A DNA stretch of 34,279 nt from positions 1 through 34,279 of the forward strand of contig CAAEKQ010000150.1 of NCBI GenBank assembly GCA_900756575.1, given 5' to 3'. The notes under the pieces were generated by a model. The model made no database searches. It was given only the letters and a program-made list of their open reading frames with translations, and had not been told where the DNA came from. A program made the position numbers and the translations under genes. This document shows positions 14,195-22,350 of the stretch, piece after piece. Every line of letters starts with the position of its first letter. The stretch's first letter is position 1. This stretch comes from an uncultured Oscillospiraceae bacterium. Its GTDB lineage: Bacteria > Bacillota > Clostridia > Oscillospirales > Oscillospiraceae.

Positions 14195-15499
14195 TTACTC
14201 CTGACCTGTGCCTTCTCCGCCGTCACCGGGACTGACGTCCACCGCGACCGCAGTATCGTCAGACTCCGATGGCTCCGAGATGGACACCAACACGCTGTAG
14301 CTGCCCATAGCCCCCACGCCGCTGAAGCCGTCCACATACACGTCCACCGGTACGTTGAACTGTCCGGTAGAGGTGCCAATGGAGCTGAGATCCGCCACGG
14401 CACGAATACTGCTGGCCGTCACTGCATCCATCACGTCCGCCGGGCCACGCACCTTGATTTGCAGGGATACGGTGCCCAGAGACGCCTTGAGGTTGGAGGG
14501 CACGTTGGAAAGCTCCAGATTCGTCACCCGCAGGGTCTTTTCCTTGAGGTTCTTCAGCTCTACGGTAACAGCCGCCGTTTCCTCACCGGTCATGTTCGTA
14601 AGCTTATCCGGCAAAATGATATTAAAAGTACCGGTATAGGCTTTATTGGTGGGCACGGTGCTCAGGTCGATATTGCCGATGTTCAGAGAGTTGATTCCCT
14701 CCAGATCCTCAGCTGCCCCCTTAACCGTGATGGTAGAGGGCTCAATGGAGGACACCACGTGCTCCTCTGTGGCGCCGCCGCCGTCAATGAACTGCACCGT
14801 CAGCGGCAGCTCCTTGACCAAGCTTACAGTCATCATCACACCGATTTTATCCACGCTGCAATGGATTTCGTCAGAGGAAATCTCCTTTCCATCCGCATCC
14901 ATCAGCGTATAGGTCAGGGAATCGGACACGGTTTTACTGAGGTTTGTCCGCTCCAATACCACCTGGGCATGATCCACCTGAGACACCTGATCCTGAGGAC
15001 CGCTGATTTCCAGTGTATCATATTCCAGCTCAATGGGATCCTGAACGTAGCCGTCTGCCACGCTGCCCTGGAACACCGCCTGTACGGGAATCTCCTTGAC
15101 GCTCAAAAGATCCACCTGCACATCCACCTCATAGGTGCTGCGAGCTTCAATGGAGATGTCGTTGTCGCTGACGATTTCCGGCATCACCACGGTATAGCGG
15201 AGCTGCCATTCGCCAGGGCCAAGCACATCGGCCAGGTCGGCAGTGATGGTGATGTTGCTGTTGCTGAGCTTCAGAAGATCCTGGCGCTTGCCATAGACCT
15301 TGAGATCCACCGTAGCGTTCCGGCCCTGGGTCAGGGTCAGATTCCGGTCGGAAAACAGGCCGTCTTCATTGGCAAAGGTCACGGGAATATTCCGAATCCA
15401 CTGGCTGTCTTCAGGGGTGACGGTGGTGACCACATACACCCACAGGCTCAGGGCAATGACGACTGCCAGCAGCAGAGATACAATTTTATTTCGTTTCAT
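14195..15499 (-). CDS. cdaR: CdaA regulatory protein CdaR (YbbR repeats)
   Basis: Membrane-anchored regulator of the diadenylate cyclase CdaA. The 434-aa product has one N-terminal TM helix (about residues 8-27) followed by an extracytoplasmic region of about four YbbR repeats, visible as recurring IPV..., TLEISGPQDQVSQVDHAQV, STITVKGAAEDLEGINSL and LQIKVRGPADVMDAV segments, and a short acidic tail. The ATG at 15499 is preferred because AGGAAG lies 9 bases upstream; an ATG at 15508 directly abuts it. The gene overlaps the end of cdaA by 14 bases, indicating coupling. CdaR is known to bind CdaA and change its activity. Confidence 0.93.
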   Translation of the reverse strand: MKRNKIVSLLLAVVIALSLWVYVVTTVTPEDSQWIRNIPVTFANEDGLFSDRNLTLTQGRNATVDLKVYGKRQDLLKLSNSNITITADLADVLGPGEWQLRYTVVMPEIVSDNDISIEARSTYEVDVQVDLLSVKEIPVQAVFQGSVADGYVQDPIELEYDTLEISGPQDQVSQVDHAQVVLERTNLSKTVSDSLTYTLMDADGKEISSDEIHCSVDKIGVMMTVSLVKELPLTVQFIDGGGATEEHVVSSIEPSTITVKGAAEDLEGINSLNIGNIDLSTVPTNKAYTGTFNIILPDKLTNMTGEETAAVTVELKNLKEKTLRVTNLELSNVPSNLKASLGTVSLQIKVRGPADVMDAVTASSIRAVADLSSIGTSTGQFNVPVDVYVDGFSGVGAMGSYSVLVSISEPSESDDTAVAVDVSPGDGGEGTGQE

Positions 15500-16370
15500 G
15501 GCTGTCATCTTCCTGATTCTTTTTGGATTTTTTGAAGAAATCCCGGACTCTGTGATGGATGGGCTGCACGTCCTCGGCCATGAGCTCCGTCCGAAGCAGC
15601 TTTGTCAGGGTTTCCGGGGTCAGATAGCGGCGGAGGTTGCCTCCCACCACGCAGGAAATCACGCCGGTTTCCTCGGACACCACCACCACCACCGCGTCGG
15701 AGTGCTCTGTGATGCCGATGGAGGCCCGGTGCCGGGTGCCAAGATCCCGGCTCAAATCAGGATTTTGGGTCAGGGGCAATACACATCCTGCCGCCGCAAT
15801 CCGATCACCGCGAATGACCACTGCGCCGTCATGGAGGGCCGCCTTAGGGAAGAATATATTTTTCAGCAATTCACAGGATACCGCCGCATCCACCACAGTT
15901 CCTGTTTTGAAATACTCCTCCAGATTCGTCTGCCGCTCAAACACAATCAGCGCACCGATCTTCTGCCGGGACATACTGCGGCAGGCCGAAACCGTCTCGT
16001 TGATGGTATGGGTCAAATCGCTGACCTGTGCCTTGGGCACAAACAGCCCCTTGATGCTGCTGCCGCCCAGCCGCTCCAGCAGCCGCCGAAGCTCCGGCTG
16101 GAACACCACCACAAGGGCAATGAGGCCCACCTCGATGGTCTTGCTGATGATATAGTTCAGGGTGTTGAGCCCCAGCACGTCAGACACATAGCTGACCACC
16201 AGCAGCACCACAACCGCCTTGACGATCTGGTTCACCGTGCGGGATTTTGACAGCCGCAGCAGCTTATAGATCAGAAAAGTGACAATGGCAATATCCAATA
16301 TATCCGTGGGGAAATTAATAATCGTAACAAACCGTAGAATCTTACTCCACAGCAGGCTCAGTGCATTCAA
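15486..16370 (-). CDS. cdaA: Diadenylate cyclase CdaA
   Basis: Membrane enzyme that makes c-di-AMP from two ATP, a second messenger controlling potassium and cell-wall balance. It has three N-terminal TM helices (within about residues 20-95), then the DAC domain with ALHDGAVVI (DGA at 181-183) and GTRHRASIG (RHR at 213-215), followed by a Lys-rich tail. Start: the frame is open to a GTG at 16400 that lacks a ribosome site. A TTG at 16370 has CGGAG about 10 bases upstream and gives the usual CdaA N-terminus (NALSLLWSKIL), 294 aa, so it is preferred with moderate certainty. It is first gene of the cdaA-cdaR-rseC operon. Confidence 0.95.
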   Translation of the reverse strand: MNALSLLWSKILRFVTIINFPTDILDIAIVTFLIYKLLRLSKSRTVNQIVKAVVVLLVVSYVSDVLGLNTLNYIISKTIEVGLIALVVVFQPELRRLLERLGGSSIKGLFVPKAQVSDLTHTINETVSACRSMSRQKIGALIVFERQTNLEEYFKTGTVVDAAVSCELLKNIFFPKAALHDGAVVIRGDRIAAAGCVLPLTQNPDLSRDLGTRHRASIGITEHSDAVVVVVSEETGVISCVVGGNLRRYLTPETLTKLLRTELMAEDVQPIHHRVRDFFKKSKKNQEDDSHETK

Positions 16371-16415
16371 TGGCGGACATCTCCGTTCCGTGCGGATCAC
16401 GCAAGTTTACATCTA

Positions 16416-16444
16416 ATTATAACGGAACTGAGAAAAAAGCGCAA
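16416..16444 (-). promoter_or_regulatory. Promoter for cdaA operon
   Basis: Minus-strand TTGCGC (16439-16444), a 17-base spacer and consensus TATAAT (16416-16421), about 46 bases before the preferred TTG start. I see no convincing terminator between this promoter and the gene ending at 16511. Confidence 0.65.
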
Positions 16445-16510
16445 GGCTGATGGGCCGTGTTTTTTACATCTTCACAGAATTTTAACAGGGCATGGATTCC
16501 GGCTGTGCCC

Positions 16511-17635
16511 CTAGGGCATCTTTTGCTCCTTCATGCGCAATTCCACTGCGTCTGCAAGGATATCCGCGTCCTTTTGGGTGTTCTCCGGGCCGAAGCTCAC
16601 CCGGATGGTGCCGCTTTTCAAGGTGCCCGCAGTTTCATGGGCCAGCGGGGCGCAGTGGAGCCCGCTTCGCAGAGCAATATCCCACCGGCGGGACAATTCC
16701 TCGCCGAACAGCACGCAGTCCGTCCCCTCGGTGACAAACGACAGCACGCCGGTTTGTGGCTTTCCCCGATAAGTATGGATTCCGGGGATTTTCTGTAGCT
16801 TTTCCGCTGTGTATTGCATCAGCTCCCGTTCCCGGCGGAGGATTTCATCCGTGCCCAATTGCCGCACCGTCCGAAGCCCCGCCAAGAGTCCCGCCGCCCC
16901 CGGCATATTGTGGGTTCCCGGCTCCAGGCGGTCTGGCAAGAATTCCGGCATCTCCATTTGCCTGGAGATGCTGCCGGTTCCGCCCTCCATCAGTGTTTTC
17001 GCATCACTTCCGCAGAGGAGCAGACCGGTTCCCTGAGGCCCCAAGAGTCCCTTGTGGCCGGGCATGGCAATAAACGCCGCGCCCAGCTCCTCCATATTAA
17101 TGTCCAGGCAGCCCGCCGACTGCGCTGCATCCAATACAAATGGAATTCCCCGCTTTTTGCACAGCTCCGCCGCTTCTTCAATGGGCAGCCGCCAGCCGAA
17201 CACATTGGAAACATGGGTCATGACGCAGAGCTTTGTGTCCGGGGTCAGCAGCCGCTCCAAATCCTCCAGCAGTTGATGACTGTCAAACAATTTACGCCCT
17301 GCCATGTGAACGTCTGCGCCAATGGCATACAGCGGACGCATCACCGCATTGTGCTCCATGCAGGAAACCACCACCCGGTCTCCCCTGCCCGCCAGGGATT
17401 TGATGGCGATGTTCAGCCCGTGGGTGCAGGAGGTGGTCAAGACCACCTGTTCCGGCTGACACCGGAACTGCGCCGCTGCCTCCATCCGAAGAGAAAACAG
17501 CAATTCCGCCGCCACATCTGCCCCGGAACTACTGCCACGCCCCGGGGATGGCAGATGATTCAGCGCCCAGGCCATCCCGCGCTCCACGCTTTTGGGTTTT
17601 GGCAGAGAGGTGGCCCCATTGTCCAGATAAATCAC
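16511..17635 (-). CDS. Class V aminotransferase, cysteine desulfurase family
   Basis: A PLP-dependent enzyme of 374 aa. It has IYLDNGATSLPKP at the N-terminus, TSCTHGLNIAI, FVLDAAQSAG with the PLP-contacting Asp, MPGHKGLLGPQGTG with Schiff-base Lys195, and a catalytic-type cysteine, Cys328, in RSGLHCAPLAHETAGT. These are features of the cysteine desulfurase subgroup that is often linked to selenium-dependent molybdenum hydroxylase loci (EF2568-like) rather than of IscS or NifS. It could release sulfur or selenium from (seleno)cysteine. The GTG start at 17635 is chosen because it overlaps the upstream DUF3343 stop as GTGA and has GGAGG about 7 bases upstream; the frame is open further upstream. 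It is last in the murD operon, and no IscU-like scaffold is nearby. Confidence 0.9.
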   Translation of the reverse strand: MIYLDNGATSLPKPKSVERGMAWALNHLPSPGRGSSSGADVAAELLFSLRMEAAAQFRCQPEQVVLTTSCTHGLNIAIKSLAGRGDRVVVSCMEHNAVMRPLYAIGADVHMAGRKLFDSHQLLEDLERLLTPDTKLCVMTHVSNVFGWRLPIEEAAELCKKRGIPFVLDAAQSAGCLDINMEELGAAFIAMPGHKGLLGPQGTGLLLCGSDAKTLMEGGTGSISRQMEMPEFLPDRLEPGTHNMPGAAGLLAGLRTVRQLGTDEILRRERELMQYTAEKLQKIPGIHTYRGKPQTGVLSFVTEGTDCVLFGEELSRRWDIALRSGLHCAPLAHETAGTLKSGTIRVSFGPENTQKDADILADAVELRMKEQKMP

Positions 17636-17883
17636 AGCTCCACCTCCCGCCCCCGGTTCCCATCCAGCCAAAAGCTGCGTTCATAGGGATAGCCCCCGGC
17701 CCGAAGCTCCGCAGCCGCCCGCCGCCCGTCCTTCGCCGCCACCCGAATGCCATAGCCGCAGCCGTCGGTGGACAGAAATCCCGGTGTCCGCGCCACAAAG
17801 CCCTGAATGCCCGCTCGCCCCAGTATCATCACGCCTTTTCGCGCGCCGATTTGCGCCCGAAAGGTGAAAAAAATCATGCTCAT
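17632..17883 (-). CDS. DUF3343 protein (putative sulfur/selenium carrier)
   Basis: An 83-aa cytoplasmic protein. It starts MSMIFFTF and has a single cysteine, Cys42, in STDGCGYGIRV, the position of the conserved Cys-Gly motif in DUF3343 proteins, which are annotated as putative Se/S carriers. The start at 17883 is set by GGAGGGG 5 bases upstream; the frame is open to 17931. It overlaps the following class V aminotransferase by GTGA, so the pair is almost certainly translated together. A model in which the desulfurase loads Cys42 with persulfide or selenium is inference from this pairing. The gene lies 44 bases after ispF. Confidence 0.8.
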   Translation of the reverse strand: MSMIFFTFRAQIGARKGVMILGRAGIQGFVARTPGFLSTDGCGYGIRVAAKDGRRAAAELRAGGYPYERSFWLDGNRGREVEL

Positions 17884-17927
17884 AGAATCCCCTCCATGAG
17901 CATGATATGATTTTTCTCCAAAACCTG

Positions 17928-18401
17928 TCACATTTCTTCCAGCAGGCAGACGCAGTGGGCCGAAATTCCCTCCTGCCGCCCGGTAAAGCCAAGATGTTCT
18001 TCAGTGGTGGCCTTGAGATTCAGCCGGTCTTCGCTGATTTCCATCACTTCCGCCAGCTTTTTCCGCATCTGCGGCAGATAGAACATCAGCTTGGGCTTTT
18101 GGGCAATGATGGTCGCGTCCAAATTGCCGATTCGATAGCCCTTTTCCCGGATAAGCTCCATCACATGGCGTAAAAGCTCCGTGCTGTCCGCACCCAGATA
18201 CCGGTCATCGTTGTCCGGAAAATGCTGTCCGATGTCTCCCAGCGCCGCAGCACCCAGAATGGAATCCATGATCGCGTGGGTCAGTACATCCGCATCGGAA
18301 TGTCCCAGCAATCCCAGGGTATGGGGCACCTCAATGCCGCCGAGAATCAGTTTGCGTCCTTCGACGAGCTTGTGGACGTCGTAGCCGTGTCCGATTCGCA
18401 T
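17928..18401 (-). CDS. ispF: 2-C-methyl-D-erythritol 2,4-cyclodiphosphate synthase
   Basis: MEP-pathway enzyme for isoprenoid precursors. The 157-aa product is normal for the trimeric family, with the metal ligands in RIGHGYDVH (Asp8, His10), LGHSDADVLTHAIMDSILGA (His42), the NLDATIIAQKPK stretch and the C-terminal TEEHLGFTGR. GGGAG lies about 9 bases upstream of ATG 18401. The start lies 55 bases inside the end of ispD, an unusually long overlap. In the murD-M42-ynbB-ispD operon. Confidence 0.97.
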   Translation of the reverse strand: MRIGHGYDVHKLVEGRKLILGGIEVPHTLGLLGHSDADVLTHAIMDSILGAAALGDIGQHFPDNDDRYLGADSTELLRHVMELIREKGYRIGNLDATIIAQKPKLMFYLPQMRKKLAEVMEISEDRLNLKATTEEHLGFTGRQEGISAHCVCLLEEM

Positions 18402-19123
18402 GCCGTTTTTCTCCCTTCTAAGATCAGCTCTGCAATTTTAAGATCCAGAGGCGTGGTGATTTTCAGGTTTTCTTCACTGCCCTCAGTGAGGTAGACATGA
18501 ACGCCCAACCCCTCCATGGCGCTGCAATCGTCGGTGTATTCGAGCTTTTCCTTTTTTGCCCGCTGCCATGCCGCCACCAGAAGATCCCGATCAAAAATCT
18601 GCGGGGTCTGGACAGCCCGGAGGGTAGCCCGATCCGGAGTGCTCTCCACTCTGCCGTCCTCGCCCACCACCTTAATGGTGTCCTTCACCGGAATGGCCGG
18701 AGCTGCGGCATGGTAAGAAAGGGCCATATCCACCGTTTTGCAAATGATTTCTTCCGTGACCAGCGGTCTTGCTCCGTCCTGCACCGCCGCAAGAATCGTC
18801 TCCGGGCTGGCCGCTTCCAATCCCGCCTGCACCGACGCCATGCGATCCTTACCGCCGGCCACAATGGCGCTGACCTTGTGGAATTGCTTTTCCTCCACCA
18901 GCTTGCGCATCTGCTCCAGCCGGTCTTCCCGGGCCACTACCACAATCTCGTCAATACACCGTGCCCGCTCGAAGCTGCGGATGGTGTGGGCAATCACCGG
19001 CTCGCCGTCCAGGTCCGCCATGATCTTATCCACGCCCCGCATCCGTGTGGCGCTGCCTGCCGCAACGATCACCGCCGTGCAGTGAGTCCAGCGCTTTTCC
19101 CGGTGCCAGTCAAATACTTTCAT
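18347..19123 (-). CDS. ispD: 2-C-methyl-D-erythritol 4-phosphate cytidylyltransferase
   Basis: Transfers CMP to MEP in the non-mevalonate isoprenoid pathway. The 258-aa protein has the nucleotidyltransferase signature AVIVAAGSATRM (about 17-28) with a following Lys, VQDGARPLV, the VKDTIKVV segment, RAVQTPQIFDRDLL and TDDCSAMEGLG, and ends the core with NLKITTPLDLKIAELIL. The second Gly of the usual GSGTRM is Ala here. Past the core is an extra tail of about 20 residues rich in Thr and Ser, translated from DNA that is also the start of ispF in another frame. The start overlaps the ynbB stop as ATGA. Confidence 0.95.
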   Translation of the reverse strand: MKVFDWHREKRWTHCTAVIVAAGSATRMRGVDKIMADLDGEPVIAHTIRSFERARCIDEIVVVAREDRLEQMRKLVEEKQFHKVSAIVAGGKDRMASVQAGLEAASPETILAAVQDGARPLVTEEIICKTVDMALSYHAAAPAIPVKDTIKVVGEDGRVESTPDRATLRAVQTPQIFDRDLLVAAWQRAKKEKLEYTDDCSAMEGLGVHVYLTEGSEENLKITTPLDLKIAELILEGRKTACESDTATTSTSSSKDAN

Positions 19124-20373
19124 GCCGTTTCCTCAAGTCGTCCCAGCTGCTCCAGCGCCAGAAGGATCCCCAGCTTGCCGGACTCATAGGTAATGCCGCC
19201 CTGAAGGTAGGCCATATAGGGATCACGCATGGGGCCGTCGGCGCTGAGCTCAATGGATGCGCCCTGGACGAATGCACCTGCCGCCATAATCACCTGATCC
19301 TCATAGCCGGGCATATCCCAGGGCTCCGGAGTCACATAGGAGTCCACCGGCGCGCCCATCTGAACGCCCCGGCAAAATGCCCGCATCAGATCCGGTCTGC
19401 CAAATTTCACGGTCTGCACGATATCGCCCCGCGCCGCATCCATGGCAGGCGAGGTCTCAAAGCCCTTCTCCTCCATGGCACCGGCACAGAACACCGCGGT
19501 TTTCAGCGCCTGGGCCGTTACATGGGGCGCCATAAAGAAGCCCTGATACAGCAGGCGATTGACGTCCTGGGTGCATCCGCATTCCCGTCCGATCCCCGGG
19601 CAGGTCAGCCGCATGGCCGCCGCTTCCACCAGATCTTCCCGGCCAACAATGTATCCGCCGGTGGGGGCAATTCCGCCGCCGGGGTTCTTAATCAGGGAAC
19701 CGGCCATAATGTCGGCTCCTACCTCCGTGGGCTCGATGTCCTCCACAAACTCGCCGTAGCAGTTATCCACAAACACCAGAATATCCGGATTGGCCCCCTT
19801 GGCAGCCTCAATAATCTCCCCGATCTCACGTACAGTCAGCGCCGCACGGAGGGAATAGCCCCGGGAGCGCTGGATCATCAGGAGCTTTGCATGGGGCTCC
19901 CGTACCGCCCGGCAAATCCCGGGGATATCCGGACGAAGATCCTCGGTCATGTCCACCTGACGATAGGCAATGCCCATCTCCTTAAAGTTGCCCGGCGCGT
20001 TTCCGGTGATGCCCAAAACGCTCTGGAGCGTATCATAGGGCGCACCAAAGGCCGAAATCACCAGATCGCCGGGACGGAGAATGCCCATCAGCGCGCAGGT
20101 GATGGTATGGGTGCCATTGACGAACTGACTGCGCACCAATCCGGATTCCGCCCGGAATACCTTGGCGAAAATCTTATCCAGGGTATCTCTGCCCAGGTCG
20201 TCATAGCCGTAGCCGGTGGTGCCCACCAGATGGGCCGCGCTGACCCGGTACTCCTGAAACGCCTCCAGCATTTTTTCGGCATTTTTCTCGGCAACGGCGT
20301 CGATCCGGTCAAAAATCGGCTTTGCCTTCTCCGTTACCTTCTGTGCAAGGATTCTTGTCTCCGCTGAAACCAT
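19120..20373 (-). CDS. Methionine gamma-lyase family protein (YnbB, aluminium resistance family)
   Basis: A PLP-dependent protein of 417 aa in the Cys/Met metabolism fold type I. Seen: VNGTHTITCALMGILRPGD, VDNCYGEFVEDIEPTE with the PLP-contacting Asp, and ADIMAGSLIKNPGGGIAPTGGYI, where Lys229 should form the Schiff base. This matches the Firmicutes family named YnbB or aluminium resistance protein, whose true substrate is poorly known; a C-S lyase is expected. The start at 20373 is set by CGGAG 7 bases upstream and lies one base after the M42 stop; the frame is open upstream but runs into that gene. It overlaps ispD by ATGA. Confidence 0.9.
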   Translation of the reverse strand: MVSAETRILAQKVTEKAKPIFDRIDAVAEKNAEKMLEAFQEYRVSAAHLVGTTGYGYDDLGRDTLDKIFAKVFRAESGLVRSQFVNGTHTITCALMGILRPGDLVISAFGAPYDTLQSVLGITGNAPGNFKEMGIAYRQVDMTEDLRPDIPGICRAVREPHAKLLMIQRSRGYSLRAALTVREIGEIIEAAKGANPDILVFVDNCYGEFVEDIEPTEVGADIMAGSLIKNPGGGIAPTGGYIVGREDLVEAAAMRLTCPGIGRECGCTQDVNRLLYQGFFMAPHVTAQALKTAVFCAGAMEEKGFETSPAMDAARGDIVQTVKFGRPDLMRAFCRGVQMGAPVDSYVTPEPWDMPGYEDQVIMAAGAFVQGASIELSADGPMRDPYMAYLQGGITYESGKLGILLALEQLGRLEETA

Positions 20374-20374
20374 G

Positions 20375-21361
20375 TTATAACTCCGTTTCTGCCAGCGCCG
20401 CCACCAGACGGACGCAGGCTTCCATATCTTTTTGATCGCACACCTCAATGGGCGCATGAGTATACCGGCAAGGCAGAGAAATTCCGCCCACCGTCATTCC
20501 GGCGCCGGACTGGGCCATGGGGCCTGCGTCGGTTCCGCCGCCGGTCATAATGTCCTTCTGCACGGGGATATCATATGCTTTTGCAATCCTGTCCATTGCC
20601 GAAATCAGCTCCGGACGACACAGGGCGCTGTGATCGAGAATTTTAATGCCTGCGCCCTTTCCGAGCACCGCCGTGCCGTCATGAATGGAACCGGGTACAT
20701 CGTCCACTGCGGTCACGTCCACCGCAATGCCGATGCTGCCCTGAATGTCAAATGCCGCAGGGCCAGCACCACGGGTGCCGACCTCCTCCTGCACGGAAAA
20801 GACGTAATACACCTCGTTCTTGAGATTCTTCATCTGATCCAGCGCCTGGAGCAAAATCGCACAACCGGCGCGGTTATCCAAAAATGTGGACAAAATCCGA
20901 TGATTCGACTCCATAAACCGGGGCACAAATGCCGCCGAATCGCCCACCGTCACCAGCTGCTCGGTTTCTTCCTTGGAGCCGGTGCCGAAATCCAAATACA
21001 AATCCCCCGCCTTGAGCTCCTTGCCCACCTTGTCATCCCGAATGCAGATGGCCGCCACGGTGCCGTTTTCAAAGCGCACCGGCGTATGGGCGATGGAAGC
21101 AGGATCCAGCCAGCCGATGGCTGTGAACTTGCCGTAGCCGTCCTTGTCGATTTCCGTCAGCATCACGCCAACGGTATCCATATGGGCGGAAAACACCAGC
21201 TTTTTGCCGCCTCCACCAACCTTCGCTATGATATTTCCCAGCGCATCGGTATGGGCGTCGATCTGTTTCTCCCTGAGGTAGGCAAGAATCCACGCCTGCA
21301 CCTCGCCCTCATTTCCGGAGGGGCCATAGAGCGCCGTCAGTGTTTTCAGTATATCTGTCAT
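20375..21361 (-). CDS. M42 family aminopeptidase (third of a tandem triplet, intact)
   Basis: Cytosolic dinuclear-metal aminopeptidase of the TET/PepA-glutamyl M42 family, 328 aa. All expected residues are present: His60 and Asp62 in SAHMDTVG, bridging Asp162 in FLDNRAG, catalytic and metal Glu192/Glu193 in QEEVGTRGA, Asp215 in VDVTAVDD, and His302 in RYTHAPIE. M42 enzymes typically form 12-subunit tetrahedral particles that trim N-terminal residues from peptides. It overlaps the second M42 gene by ATGA and is followed one base later by ynbB. The family call is secure; the preferred residue cleaved is not predictable. Confidence 0.94.
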   Translation of the reverse strand: MTDILKTLTALYGPSGNEGEVQAWILAYLREKQIDAHTDALGNIIAKVGGGGKKLVFSAHMDTVGVMLTEIDKDGYGKFTAIGWLDPASIAHTPVRFENGTVAAICIRDDKVGKELKAGDLYLDFGTGSKEETEQLVTVGDSAAFVPRFMESNHRILSTFLDNRAGCAILLQALDQMKNLKNEVYYVFSVQEEVGTRGAGPAAFDIQGSIGIAVDVTAVDDVPGSIHDGTAVLGKGAGIKILDHSALCRPELISAMDRIAKAYDIPVQKDIMTGGGTDAGPMAQSGAGMTVGGISLPCRYTHAPIEVCDQKDMEACVRLVAALAETEL

Positions 21362-22350
21362 TCCGCTGCCTCCTCTAAGAATGCCGTCAAAACCGCCAGC
21401 ATTCGTTCCACATCTTTCGGGTCGATCATCTGGCAGGGCGCTTTTTCATAGGCCATGGGGCAATACAGCGCCGCCACACGATTGCCATGGCCGGACTGCT
21501 GAATCATACCGCCGTCACCGGCTACCTCTGTCCGGGCAACGGACTGCACCGGAATATCCTTGGCTGCAGAAAGCAGCTTTTGCGTCAGCTCCCGGTCAAA
21601 CATGGCGTTTTTGTCCATTCTGGGGATCACCGGGCCATTGCCCAGCTTTGGATACTCCCCGTCACCGGATGTACCGGGGCAGGCGTCCAGCACCACGTAA
21701 TTTCCCTCAGATCCGGCGCCTACGCCATATGCGCCGCGGCAGCCCACCTGATGCTGCACCGTAAATACCATGGTCACATCCACCGGAAGGGGCTGCTCCA
21801 TGAGCTTCATGAGCACCGCGCAGGAAACACAGCGGCTCATGGCCTTTCCAAGCACCTTATCCCCCAGCATCCGGAACGGCTCGGCAAATACGCCGGATTC
21901 TCCCGACTGAATGTTCGATTCCGTCTCCTGCTTGTCCGCAAAGCCCAGGTCGATATACAAATCCTCCACCTTGGGAAGCTTTTTCCGTTCCTCCACAGTG
22001 GTCAGATGGATGGGCCGCAGTCCAACCACCCCATGATAGCCGCCGTCACCGGCCAGCACCTGACGGCTCAGAATGTTCCGCCGGGCAATGCTGCCGCTGA
22101 GGCCAAATTTCAGAAGGCCCTCTTTGGTGATTTCCTCCACCATAAAGCCGGGTTCATCCATATGCGCCGCCAGCAGGATCGGCTCGCTCGGTGCCTTCTT
22201 CCCAGGCACGTGCACCAGGAGATTCCCCAGCTGGTCTGTTTCATGGGAAAAGCCCCGCTGCACGGCATACGACTCGATGGCATCCCGAACGCTGTTTTCC
22301 CAGCCGGAAGGAGCCGTCAAATCGGACAGCTGCTTTATGGTCATCAGCAT
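21358..22350 (-). CDS. M42 family paralogue with degenerate active site (second of triplet)
   Basis: A 330-aa protein with full M42 length and fold landmarks but a damaged active site. His63 and Asp65 remain in AAHMDEPGF and Asp222 in LDACPGT. The bridging-Asp position (LDNRAG in its sister) reads MSRCVS (Ser172), the Glu-Glu pair reads His200-Gln201 in VQHQVGCRGAYG, and the last metal His reads Lys303 in AYEKAPCQ. Such a protein should not bind two metals or hydrolyse peptides in the usual way. The frame is intact, codon use is normal and it overlaps both neighbours (7 and 4 bases), so it is a maintained gene, not a pseudogene. A structural or regulatory subunit of a mixed M42 particle is the simplest inference. 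Confidence 0.9.
   Translation of the reverse strand: MLMTIKQLSDLTAPSGWENSVRDAIESYAVQRGFSHETDQLGNLLVHVPGKKAPSEPILLAAHMDEPGFMVEEITKEGLLKFGLSGSIARRNILSRQVLAGDGGYHGVVGLRPIHLTTVEERKKLPKVEDLYIDLGFADKQETESNIQSGESGVFAEPFRMLGDKVLGKAMSRCVSCAVLMKLMEQPLPVDVTMVFTVQHQVGCRGAYGVGAGSEGNYVVLDACPGTSGDGEYPKLGNGPVIPRMDKNAMFDRELTQKLLSAAKDIPVQSVARTEVAGDGGMIQQSGHGNRVAALYCPMAYEKAPCQMIDPKDVERMLAVLTAFLEEAAE

Noticed and set aside
16470..16510. Hairpin GGGCA/TGCCC after the desulfurase gene as a terminator
   Set aside because: Only a 5-6 bp stem with a 13-base loop and no proper T tract; too weak to call.
21358..22350. Calling the middle M42 gene a pseudogene
   Set aside because: Frame, length, codon use and coupled overlaps are intact; only active-site residues differ, which fits a pseudo-enzyme rather than decay.
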